A stretch of 64,000 nucleotides of DNA from Rhytidiadelphus loreus (Eukaryota > Streptophyta > Bryopsida > Hypnales > Hylocomiaceae), in assembly GCA_947034895.1 (NCBI GenBank), contig OX344763.1, positions 77,395,093 through 77,459,092 on the forward strand. Reading direction: 5' to 3'. This document shows, one piece after another, positions 22,691-33,135 of the stretch. The first letter of the stretch is position 1. Every line of letters begins with the position of its first letter. The translations under genes were made by a program, and so were the position numbers. The notes under the pieces were generated by a model, which was given only the letters and a program-made list of their open reading frames with translations, searched no databases and was not told the DNA's origin.

Positions 22691-22918
22691 TTTTGCTTGG
22701 TCTTGCTAGATTGTGAACGACGTGATCAACACGCAGTTCTTGTTTTCCGTCCATGTTCGTCCCTTATTGTTCTCCGTCCCTGCATAATTAATAAGTCATC
22801 CGGGTATTGATGATCGTCCATTTTCTATAAAGATTAATAAGTTATCCAGGTATTTTGTAGATCTGTAAAACTTTGCGTTGCTGTCTCGCGCGATTCAGGT
22901 GGGGTAGACCTAAAATAC

Positions 22919-23735
22919 ACAAGCTATACTCTAGCATTTTTAGTAAATAAATGAAGTGGATAAAATAAGCATCAGAACAGAAATATTTCCAGCCTTGTGT
23001 AATTCAGGTGGCATCAACCTGAAATGCACAAGCACAGTAGATCACTATTATAAAAAGATAGTTAAAATATTAACTACATAGCAAATGATAAAAAAACAAG
23101 AACATAGTCACATCAAAGAAGAATACAAAAAAGAGTCATAGAGCTAGTGTGCAATTCAGGTAGCATAGACCTAAAATGCACATCACAAAATAATTTGCAA
23201 TAATTTCATGCTCATCCAACACAAACTAGAGGACACATCCAATAGCAACCAAAAACAAAGACTCTAACGACCCACATCTAATTGTTCATTTATTCATTAA
23301 TAAACAAGAAAAAAAACTAACAATCATCAAGTCTGGAGCGAGTAGTTCAAGCTATACTCCAGCATTTTTATTAAAAAAATGACAAGGATATTAGAAGCAG
23401 TACAACAAAAAGATTTCTAGCCTCAGGTATTTTAGGTGGCATCAACCTAAACTGCTCAAGCATAGAAAAGCGCTATTCAATAAATACATTTACATTATAA
23501 ACTATCTAGCAATTGTCTAAAAAACCAAAACAAAGCCATAGCAAAAAAGATCACAGTAAGGGTCACATAGCTAGTGTGCAATTCAAGTAGTACAAACCTA
23601 ATTTGCACAAACAAAAATATCAGTTGTGATAATATAATACTCATTCTTCAAAGATTAGAGGATACAACTAATAGCAACCACATACAAAGACTCAAACAAC
23701 CCATATTCAATTGATCAATTATTGGTGAATAGACA
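22919..23735 (+). repeat. Diverged tandem duplication of about 430 bp with hairpins
   Basis: Unit 1 (22919-23345) and unit 2 (23350-23735) share the same order of phrases: caagctatact, cagcatttttat, the ggtggcatcaacct hairpin, the tagctagtgtgcaattca hairpin, agaggatacaa and aatagcaacca. Hairpins of the dispersed family lie at 22889-22920, 22996-23030, 23149-23181, 23431-23451 and 23576-23608. No gene is present. Confidence 0.75.
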
Positions 23736-23748
23736 AGAGCAGATACTA

Positions 23749-23885
23749 CACTACAAGGGAAACTGTATCCTATTTGACAGGAGATTTGACAGAATTCTGT
23801 CAAATGTGCTGTAGATTAGGAGTACTTGATTCGGACACTTAGTTGACAGAATTCTGTCAATTCGGCTATCATTTCGGACAAAGAT
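23749..23885. mobile_element. Possible truncated CACTA-type miniature element
   Basis: Begins CACTACAAGGGAAAC, like the left end of the element at 31869, and contains the palindrome GACAGAATTCTGTC twice (about 23795 and 23845). A matching right terminus was not found, so the end coordinate is approximate. Confidence 0.35.
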
Positions 23886-24882
23886 ACACGTCAGCAAAGT
23901 CTTCCTCTCACTCCTTTGCCACCATGGATTCAATGTTCCCTTGAACGTAGCTCAATAAATCTATAAAAAAATCATGTTCGGAGATGGTTAGTCAAATAAA
24001 CTCTAATTTCTAATTCTTTTGCAACATGGAGGACCAAGTCAAAAATCTAAACGCGTACTTCAAAAGGAGCACATCAAAGGCTCCTGAAGTCGAAGACAAG
24101 GATGAGATGATGAACGATGGAGAATACTGGGAGTTCAAGGACCCTAAGCAAGTGGAATCCTGGGGTCTAGCAATGATTCCTTTCACAAACTACTTCCACT
24201 TTACTATGAAGTACACAAATGCTCAAATCTATATTCCAATCTCGTTTGATGAGAGAGTAAAGGACGTCATCTACGACATTTATCCACAAATTCTTATATG
24301 GTGTGTCACAACAAAGACAGAGGTGCTAAGCACTGAATAATATCACTTCACCATTCTTGTAAACTCCGACAAGATCACCTTCAACATGATGCCCCTTCTC
24401 AAGAGTTTAGAGCCAATTCCATATAGCAATGAAATTAAACAACTAGAGAAGAAGATGGACAACAGGTATTACTGCAATCAGGATGGATCACCGCTGACCA
24501 GGAAGAGACTGTGTGAAAAATTACAACTGTTGTTCAACTCCTTCGAGGTCCTCAAGGAAAAGCACGCCATGCAAAAGTCTTTCATGGCTTCTCGCACAAT
24601 CTCAATGGAAACAACAAGCCAAGCAGGAAGTCAACTCTCCATAGGGAACCAAAGGGCTGGATCACAAGGTCGAGGTACAATGAACAAAAAACCTCCACTA
24701 ACGCCTAGAGCACGAGGGAGTCCACTGGCATCAACGTCTGCCAAAAAGAATATAGATCGGGCATCAGAACAATCTGGACAAGGAGAGTTGAGCTACGCGG
24801 ACATGATGCTTAATGTTCCACATGCATTAAATACCAAACAAAAACCAGATTACAAGGTTGTCCATGTGGTATACCGAAGGTA

Positions 24883-25057
24883 CACTAGTAGAAACCCATG
24901 TTTTTCTAGACAGATTTTTCTAGACATCCACATGTTTTTCATGTTAGCAGTAACGTCAAATAAAACATCTTGATGTTTCATTTAACATCACTATTAACAT
25001 GAAAACATGTGGATGTCTAGAAAAATCCGTCAAAATAAACATGGGCTCCTACTAGTG
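24883..25057. mobile_element. CACTA-type miniature element (175 bp) in gene X
   Basis: Begins CACTAGTAG and ends CTACTAGTG, with long imperfect inverted arms (tctagacatccacatg and catgtggatgtctaga) and a 3-bp target duplication GTA on each side (24880-24882, 25058-25060). Conceptual removal of the element plus one GTA joins the two halves of gene X in the same reading frame. It encodes nothing. Confidence 0.85.
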
Positions 25058-25640
25058 GTATTGGGAATCATGTTCAAGCGCGTACGTTCTTCCTACTGAC
25101 GTGAAAAAAGAACTTCCACTAAAGCAATTGATTCAAGCACCACCTGAGTTCAACATACGGGTACTTGAAGACAAAATGGTGAGGGACATGATGAATTGGC
25201 TTGTCAACATTCCTGACAAGAGTGCTAAGCAAACCCTCTGCGTCATGCCCGTTAATCAAGTGCAAAAGTTGGAGAGGTGGGAAGACATTGCAAATGGTCA
25301 ATTCTACATCATAAACGGTCAGCACAGTGTTGCGGCGAGCAGGTTGATGTTGGATGAAGAAAGCGGAATTGACAGAGACACTAGCGAGCAATTTGAGAAG
25401 TGGAATTGCTTCATTGTGTGGTTTGATAATGCTGAGTAGTTGCGGTCGATTTTGGCTTACTATAACCGCACTAATCACTTCCAAGCGATCCAACCTTCAT
25501 GGGCAACAAACATTCTCGGAGCTTGGATGGTGTGGGTGAAGATGGGGAGTCCAAAGAATCCAAAAGAGGCAGCTGCACTGGGAACTGCGCAAATTGCAAG
25601 AAGGACTAGAGAATCAATGCGAGAGACAACAAAATTCAAG

Positions 25641-25755
25641 GTGTGTAAATTAGGTCCCTTAGAGCTGAATTGCTCAATTGTTTTCTGCTTCGTAATTAGG
25701 TGTGCAAATCAGGTCCCTTAGAGCTGAATTGTTGAATTGCTTTCTGCTTTGAAAT
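25641..25755 (+). repeat. Tandem pair of hairpins inside intron of gene X
   Basis: Two copies of an approximately 58-bp unit (aggtgtg.aaat.aggtccc...gctttctgctt). Each contains the dispersed hairpin in a diverged form. The left arm of the first begins at the 5' splice site itself (AAG|GTGTGTAAATTAGGT). Confidence 0.65.
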
Positions 25756-27187
25756 TGTTTTTCATACATTAGACTTCTTTAAAACTTGACAATTGACTCT
25801 CAAGTGCTAAACTTCATGCAGGCTTTTGAAAAAGCAATGCACCAACGTTTTGCAATGATCGATGTCAACAAAAATCACATCGCGGCTAAGAGAAAAGGTG
25901 CAGAGGAGAAACTAAAACTCGTCAACGAACTCAAAATAATAACCGCACCGGACGAAGTTTACAATTTGTGGAGTGAAGTCATTACGAATGTTGCACATGG
26001 GGAGCTCTTTGATCCTGATACCTTGATGAATTTCAACGAGAAAGAGCACTGGAAACAAGAGAGTTGCACCCTCAGCCGCGACTTCTTCAAGCCTCTTGGA
26101 AATCTCAACTACAATGACCTCAAGAAGCTGGCAAAACACATCCTCAACCAATCCGGACCCAAGCGCACTAATGCATATCCAAAGGTGACTATCAAGACCA
26201 CAACTTCGGTGCTTGACAGTTGCTACAATACAAAGGAGTGGGTCGAAAGGCGCAAACGGAAGCAGCTAGTGAAAAGGGCACTCTACGAAATTGACCCTCA
26301 TCTCGGATTATTCAGCGCAAATGGTGAACTCATTGCTGCAAATTGGAGGGAATTCAAGCAAAGTCACTGCATTACAAGTGCAACAATGAATCTCCTTGTA
26401 GAAAGGCCCGGGGATAAATTCTTTGGAATAGGAAAGCAACTCAAGGCCAAAAACAAGTCCGCGGAGCAGATATCACCATGAGCGACAGAGTTCTTCAAGG
26501 TTTTCCTGCACAGGAAAAAAACTTTAAAACACAAACTGGGATCGCATACATGAGACCCTATAGCATTGGCGACAACAAGTGGTCCAAGTAGCCACAAATG
26601 TCGTGGAACGCAGAGACCCGAAACCAAGTAGTGCTAGGCGTCATTGACTTCAGAAGTATTCCAAAGGCCTTAAAGAAAGAAAAGTCCAGTATCGAGAATC
26701 CTTTCTTCAACGTAGTCCTCACCTCCATGCAGAATGAGAAGAGTCCTCTATTTGAAGATATCAAGTCTTGGCTATTTATTTGTGCCGACAAAGTAGATCA
26801 GACACAAGTGTTGGCATACGTGGAGAAAAATGAGGTCCTCAAAACCTGCAGCTTGACTTTTGCCGACTACTACCTGGCTAAAAGTGAGAGGTTGATGGAC
26901 CTGCCCGCAAACAGCGCCAAGGCATTGAAGAAAGTGCTTCTGATATTCCTACAGAGTCCAGACAACAATATCAAGGCAAAAATACAAGCAGAGTTTGTAG
27001 CTTCCAATACGTCCGTATATAGAGATGCAAAAAAGTATAACGAACTTCCTTTTCGCATGTATAATATGGAGCTTAGGATGGAATTCTATCTCTGGGTAGT
27101 GCAGACGTTTTGCCATCCCGGGTCAAGTGTGCTCTCGGTGTTTGTTGGAGGAAAATTGACATTTGCAGCGTTGATAAGTGACATTTT

Positions 27188-27302
27188 GCATTTTAGGGCC
27201 TTCCCACCTAAATTGCACACCATTGCTTATGAATCTTTGCTTTAATTTTTCTAGTATTATTTCCTTTGAAATGCATTTCAGGTTGCACCCACCTAAATTG
27301 CA
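27188..27302 (+). repeat. Two dispersed hairpins inside second intron of gene X
   Basis: 27188-27216 (GCATTTTAGG / CCTAAATTGC) and 27273-27302 (GCATTTCAGGT / ACCTAAATTGC), about 85 bp apart, both between exon ends 27173 and 27390. Confidence 0.7.
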
Positions 27303-28605
27303 CGCTATTTGAAAGATTTCTAGATAAATTCAAATAATGTATTTGAATGCTTAAATCACTAAACGCCTCTTCATGTCAACGCCTTGCAGATGAGCGGTAT
27401 GAATGTGTATGCATCAGTTCCCGATATTGAATCGGATATATGAAGCGACATTATTACTAAGGCAATTATGTTATACAAAGACGATTTCATGTCAACAGGA
27501 TATCACGTCGATGAGGCTCAGTATCCCATGGTTCCGGCGTCGCAAACATCGTCAAGAACGATAAATAGAAAATCAGCTACAGATTTCCCAAATAGCCGCG
27601 CAAGCAAAAAACAAGTGGTAGTCGATGAAGATGAGGAGGAGGAAGATGAGGACGAGGAAGAAGATGACAATCTCGATGCAATGCCTACGCTAGGTGCACG
27701 TTCATCGCAAGACATGCCAGGCTCATCGACTTCATCAGGTTTGCCTCCACCAATTGTTGAGGTTCCAATTCCACCCTCTCCTGTAACTCGAAAACCCTTG
27801 GCAAAAAAGAGAAGGATAGACCCAATGGATGCCCTTGCGTAGACCTTGGCGTTTGTAATGCAGGAGCAAGAGAATATTCAACTTGAGAATTTTAACGAAC
27901 GGGCGGAAAACAGGAGGCTACACGAGGAGTCGAACAAAAGGATCGAATGCCTCACAAAGAGTTTTGTGGACGAGCAGAAGCAGAACAGGGAAATTTGGCA
28001 GAGTTATATTACCGGAAGGCAAGCCACACCAATAGCAATGTTGAATCCCGCCTCAACTTCCCAAGTACTTCTTCTCTAGAATCACCCCTCTATGTCAAGC
28101 GACGGCGCAATTTCCATTCTACAGGGCGTTGAAGCAGTAGTGCCTCCTCTTCCTCCTAGAGGACTAGTGATTGATCCTCCTCCTCTAGAAGAAGTTGTTC
28201 AGAGTCCTAAGGCATCATCCCAACATACAGATGCCATGGTAGAAGAGAATGTAGGTGCTACGTCTAAGCACCAACAAAGACGGCAGAGGTGGTTGAGATA
28301 GGGCTCAACCTGCAGGTGGAAACAATTGAAGTAATACAAGAAAAGTGAAGGCGTTTCCACCGACGATCAACAAGCAGGTTGTGCCTTATAATCACTCGAT
28401 GTCATTTGTTTCAGCTTGACTCAAGCTGATTTGATGTACATAGAGCATAGATGGTAGAATCGTGTCTTGTAAGATGAACTTCTAAGACATTCAACTACTT
28501 TGTTTCGAGCTTGAAAACTCATTTTTGTATGACTAAACTCATTTTCTTGAGGCAGTTATATATTGATTTCTTACAAAATATCATCTCATATTTACTGAAT
28601 CGCAG

Positions 28606-29766
28606 GGCTTGTGAGTTTGACAAATTTATCCGATCCCACCTCACCTTCACATCTGTCATCCCTTCCACATATGACAATCGATGATATTCCTTGGAATTTC
28701 AAAAACGCATCATGCGAAGCAAAGAAGAAGGTCAATCCTTCCAGATTGACGACAACATTGCATGATAATTCCCTAGCTACCAATGAATCCCTCCAAAAGC
28801 AGGTATGGTTCGATTCTTATTCTATCTGTTCTACATTTTGTAGGTGTGCTTCCATATTTGTTCTATATAATTCTCAAGGATTTTGCTTCTCTGTGATGTC
28901 GGCTTAAATCTTCAATGAGGCCATAGATGATAGTAACCGCTTCCGCATTTGTCCGTTTGATAGCAGGGATTTGGCCCTCCATCTCGTCATGAAGGATCTT
29001 CGGAGGTTGTCAATCGGCCATTCAGGTCCAAGGTTGCGGACAAGTGGGTTAATGTTATCCTGGACCTAAATGGCATTCTATGTGTCTGCGAAGATTGAAA
29101 GTCGAAGAGGTTGTCTCACAAAAAACTTAGGAACTTCGCGGATCCGCACTCTGCAATCGAACCCGCTCTAGTGGGACCCAAGGCTGTGTGGGTGCGACCC
29201 AATTGCTCTAATTTTCTTTCGGAGATAGAAAAAATTGCAGTCATCTCAGTGTGGAGCTCAATGAAGAAGTCCACTACTGAATTGATATGCAAGTACCTAT
29301 TTCGAGACGTACATGAACCCTTTCTCATTCTTGGGCAGGATGCATGTGACACAATTAAACACAGAGACAAATCAGGAAGGTTGACCACTTTCAAGGAGGC
29401 AATGACTGATAAGGACTTGTTTCTTAAGAATTTGGATACATTGTTCAAGGGCTTTAGAAGAAGCTTTGCAAGTGACAATATTGTTGTAGTCGACGATAGC
29501 CCAACAAAACACATAATGAACAAGCTTGATAATGTAGTAATTCTAGAGTCATGGAGCTATAGGAGAAACGGTCCAAAAGACACGTTTCTGTTTGATGTAT
29601 TGCTTCCTCGGTTTCAACATCTTCACGCTTTTGGCAACCAAGGGTTGAAATCATTTAGGGAAAATGGTCCTAGAAGAATTGGGCGGTGGATGCTTTGCGA
29701 TGAGAGGAATCAGAAGGAGTATGACAAAATCATAGATGCAATTCGTGCATCCTATTTTGCTAGTTA
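28606..29766 (+). pseudogene. Cassette gene FCP1-like (NIF/HAD phosphatase domain), copy 1
   Basis: A first exon starts after an acceptor at 28605 and runs to about 28800. The main domain lies at about 29030-29766. It reads KWVNVILDLNGILCV, then WVRPNCSNFL, VISVWSSMKK, LFRD, LILGQDAC, KDLFLKNLD, IVVVDDSPTKHIMN and a C-terminal GRWML...ASYFAS ending in TAG. This is the FCP1/NIF fold: nucleophile segment DLNG (a DxN form also known in plant members), WSS and DDSP. Proteins of this type dephosphorylate Ser/Thr in protein partners such as the RNA polymerase II tail; activity here is unknown. TGA at 29096-29098 interrupts the frame where the paralogue on the minus strand has Trp. At least one further frame change lies upstream, near 28990-29030. 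Confidence 0.7.
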
Positions 29767-29984
29767 GGCTAGAGCTTTGACGTGTATAGTTGATATGGGA
29801 CCAATTTGCCGTTTTAGCTCGACATGACCTGATATGTACATTGTTGATTACATAAGTATGAATGAAAATTGTGTTCTCGGTGTACATCTTCAACTATGCA
29901 GCTCGATTCAATTTGGCTCTAGTACATTGTGTTTTATTCATGTTTGCACTTCATGATCTTTCATTTAAACATGGAATTTTTTTC

Positions 29985-30607
29985 AAATCATGAGCACTAC
30001 ATCAACCCATGCTATAGAAGGTGGCCTTGCTTGCGCAGCGTCTGTGGATTCTATTATGGATTATGGACAGTACGTAATATTGAGTACCGAAAACTTCCTG
30101 TGCTTAGCAGCTACGGCAAATTCCACAATGGATTTTTCAACAAAGCCTATGAATGATAATGTGATAGACGGTCCTCCAAGTGGGAGGCCACATCCGCCAC
30201 GTTCTTGCTCCCCATCTCCACTGAGGTCTACAAGCCATCCTACTTCTTCGATGCCCTCCGATAGAGTGCCTCCTTGAAGGAAACTTTACGGGGATATTGA
30301 TTGTTCATTCCATCTAGCTACATTGAAGTCCGAGGTACCAGTGCGGACATGCCCGACACTCCCTCCTATTGCTCCATTGCTTCCACGTCAATGAGCATTG
30401 TCTGAAGGGATTCAAATGAAGTGTTCACATGGCGAAGTCTCCCGTAGTTGTTGCTCTACTCCAACATGGGATGCATGGGAGCGGAAGTCATTGAAATTGC
30501 AGCGGCGACAATTTAGTCGTGAATACCGGAAGATGGACAATGGATATAGTCGAGGACTGGAAATTTTGAAGGCACTGGAAAAGCTAAAGAGTAAATTTGA
30601 CACATGA
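29985..30607 (+). pseudogene. Cassette gene Z, copy 1 (Pro/Ser-rich, unknown)
   Basis: Reads ACAASVDSIMDYGQYVILST, ANSTMDFSTKPMND, RSCSPSPLRS, then a stop near 30277, RKLYGDID, LKSEVP, a second stop near 30394, CSTPTWDAWERKSLKLQ and GLEILKALEKLKSKFDT. The same blocks in the same order occur on the minus strand at 34920-35530. It follows the FCP1-like gene by about 220 bp in both copies, so it is either a third cassette gene or a detached 3' exon. No family is recognised. Confidence 0.5.
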
Positions 30608-31868
30608 GACTTGTTCATTTAATTCACTGGATTTACGTAGACCAATAATAATGGTATAGAGATATTTTGTAGTTCAAACACAAAGGTTGCCAATTCACTA
30701 GCAATTGATTGAAAATGGTGGTTGCCAATTTATTGCATACTCATAAATTGGAACACCTTAATGGTACATTTTCTTATACAAAGTTGCATTTCATTGTGAT
30801 TGTACATTTATAGATTACATATATGTACATTCATTGGCTCTTTTTAGTAAATGGATATTTAATATGTAATAAATGCATAATATTTGGTCATATTGTTATT
30901 ATATGCATGCTTCATATGACATTGCATTGCTTATTTTGTATTTATTGCGACAAATTTCTCTTCAATTTTTGGATTGTAGTCTCTTAAAACACTCATTTTA
31001 ATGGAAAACTCCCATTTTAATGAATATGATGTTCTAAAAGGTATTGGAATAACATTGAATTGGAACAACATTGAATGGAACTAAAAGATACAAACCTTCA
31101 CTGATTAATTGTGTCATACAAGACTATAGGGGCTCTCTCAAACAGTACTTTGCTACTCCGAACGATAGTATTACAAGACATACGCGGCATTCTACAAAAT
31201 CCTAGGTAATACGCAATGTTGCCTTGCTTGGACGTTGGTGTTTCCGAAACATGCGATCCATCCGTAGAAGTAACCAAAGAATCATTTTTAGTACTACAAA
31301 ATGGGAAGTAATTGGTGATGTATTGTTGAACTTGAATAGAGGTTCGAAACGGGAAATAATCAGTGATGCATTGTTGAACAAGTGCATTACAGGTAGACAT
31401 CCTACATTGACAGTAGGAAACGAGAAGGCAACACCCCTGGCTATGTCTTGCACAAATACAAAAGCTAACGAGCTATCGAAAAGGGTGACAAAGCAAGAAA
31501 CAAGAAGACTAACACTCCTAAGTCTCTAGTTTAGGGTTCCATGTATCACAATCTAAATAAAGATAGTGCAACTTCCAAGATGATTCGGATTGATAAGAAC
31601 AAGAACAACTGAGTACAAAGAATATGAAACCTAGTACAAACAATACTTAATTGTGAATAGAGAGTTGGAGAGGACCGTAAGTTGTTTTGAAACCAAAGTT
31701 TCAAAACTATCTACAAGTTCCAAAACTGAAGTTCATTGATAAATTGATAAGTAAAACCTTCTAGAATTGAACTAGATTGATCTCAAGTAACGCTTAGCTT
31801 CTCCTAGCTATTTGAAACTTTGAATTCCTAAAACCTTTGACCTCCCTCTCACATTCGTGCCAACTATG
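30608..31868. other. No confident gene
   Basis: AT-rich. A minus-strand stretch around 31098-31453 contains QDIARG followed by a short hydrophobic run, faintly like the start of a SUVR pre-SET region, but in the wrong order relative to the SET exons at 33.1-33.9 kb and without the expected cysteines. A short direct repeat (tcaacaat.catca) lies near 31300-31380. Confidence 0.35.
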
Positions 31869-31976
31869 CACTACAAGGGAGCAATGTCAATTTGGACATT
31901 TTTTTGTCTATTTTTTGTCAATTTGGACATTTAGTCAATTAGGACATGTCAATTCGGACACTGTTTTCTTGTAGTG
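31869..31976. mobile_element. CACTA-type miniature element, 108 bp
   Basis: Begins CACTACAAGGGAGC and ends TTTTCTTGTAGTG. Flanking triplets are ATG (left) and ACG (right), one transition apart, so the 3-bp target duplication is probable but decayed. The interior repeats gtcaattnggacat three to four times. Confidence 0.6.
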
Positions 31977-33135
31977 ACGGTACAATCATGGCCACGCCTA
32001 ATAGTGTAATACTTCGTTGTATTCACCGCACCATTCGATGTAGAAATTGCATCGTGAAGCTACTTCCTTGTCACTTGGGAGGGATATTCACCTAAATTGC
32101 AATGGATAGTAAAGGATGTGGTACAGGCTATAGAAGCAAGAGGGTCGAAATACCTCCCAATGTGACCCCGCCTGCAACAATATTTTTTTTGGGCTTTAGG
32201 GTTGGTCTTAGTGTTGCGACATTAGTTGCAAGGAGGGACTTATGACAGGATACTATCAAAGAGGTAGATCGTTGTCATTGTACATAGGCTTGCATTTAGG
32301 GCAGCAAAGATTGTTGTTGTTGTAGATAGGCTTGCATTTTAGACAGTAGAGATGTCGACACGGGTGTTTTCAGTAGTGGGAGTTATTATTGTTAGTGCGA
32401 TGTCTATTCTTAAGTAGTACGGCATAGAAGAGAAAAGGGCATTTGTAGTTTCAGATTCAAGATTGCATAGCTAGAGAATGGAGTAATTTTGAGGGTTCAA
32501 TACTTTGTTTAGGACCGACTTAGTTAATGATGGAGAGCACAAATGTCTTTTGAGCTTGTTAATTATGTTTGTATCTTCAATCTTTGTATTTCATGCTTAG
32601 TGAGATTTTGTTTTTTGAAAGACAAACTTACAGAAGTTATGGAACAATTACTTTACACAATGCATGGTCATTTCTAAGCTTTTAGTACGTCTATGCATTG
32701 TCTGCCTATGAATTTATTTTCATCAGTAAATGTGCTTCACCTCATTAAATGTACATGCGAATTTAAATAATTCACAGGTCTGTGTTCTCCTGTCAATTTG
32801 CAACACATGCATAAACCATACTCTTTGTACAATCAGATACAAAATGTACTAGATGTGCTTTGAGTACCAAGAGATGTACCAAATGTACTAGATGTACCAT
32901 GACACTACACCCTTTGCTGTCACGTGCCTTCGTGCTGAACTTGTCTTTGAACGTACTGCCTTCCACAAGCATCACGAACATTAACATGTATTGGGCGGCT
33001 ACCTAGACATATGAGATTGCTGTGAATATGGTATTGCAATAGAAGTTTCAAAAATGTCAAGTACCCACCCAACACTAGTTAATTCTTTCAAAAATCCACC
33101 AAAATAGATTTTCCATAGTGAAAGTGTCTCCACAA
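31977..33135. other. No supported gene
   Basis: Non-coding. It has a two-copy phrase (taggcttgcattt.gggcag, about 32286-32350) and a repeated aaatgtactagatgt near 32838-32900. Its end is presumably the 3' flank of the SET gene. Confidence 0.4.

Larger units (their letters stand above)
24026..28301 (+). pseudogene. Cassette gene X, copy 1: ParB/DGQHR-like plus methyltransferase-like protein
   Basis: One reading frame can be followed across exon 24026-25640 (split by a miniature element at 24883-25057), a GT-AG intron 25641-25821, exon 25822-27173, an intron 27174-27389 with donor AT instead of GT, and exon 27390-28301; about 1230 codons. Visible parts in order: an N-terminal globular region; QFYIINGQHSVAASRLM (25314-25325 encodes NGQH), resembling the DGQHR/ParB-fold motif; a Lys-rich middle; HPGSSVLSVFVGGKLTFAAL, like motif I of amino-group DNA methyltransferases; an Asp/Glu run; Pro-rich linkers and a coiled coil. 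No DPPY-type catalytic motif was seen. In-frame stops lie at 24338, 25437, 26589, 27441, 27840 and 28077, and a frameshift near 26470. The C-terminal third is paralogous to 44043-45370. Domain names are inferences from short motifs. Confidence 0.5.

Noticed and set aside
13427..27302. Hairpin clusters considered as a CRISPR-like array
   Set aside because: Spacing is irregular (about 85 bp to kilobases), copies diverge, and the setting is eukaryotic with introns.
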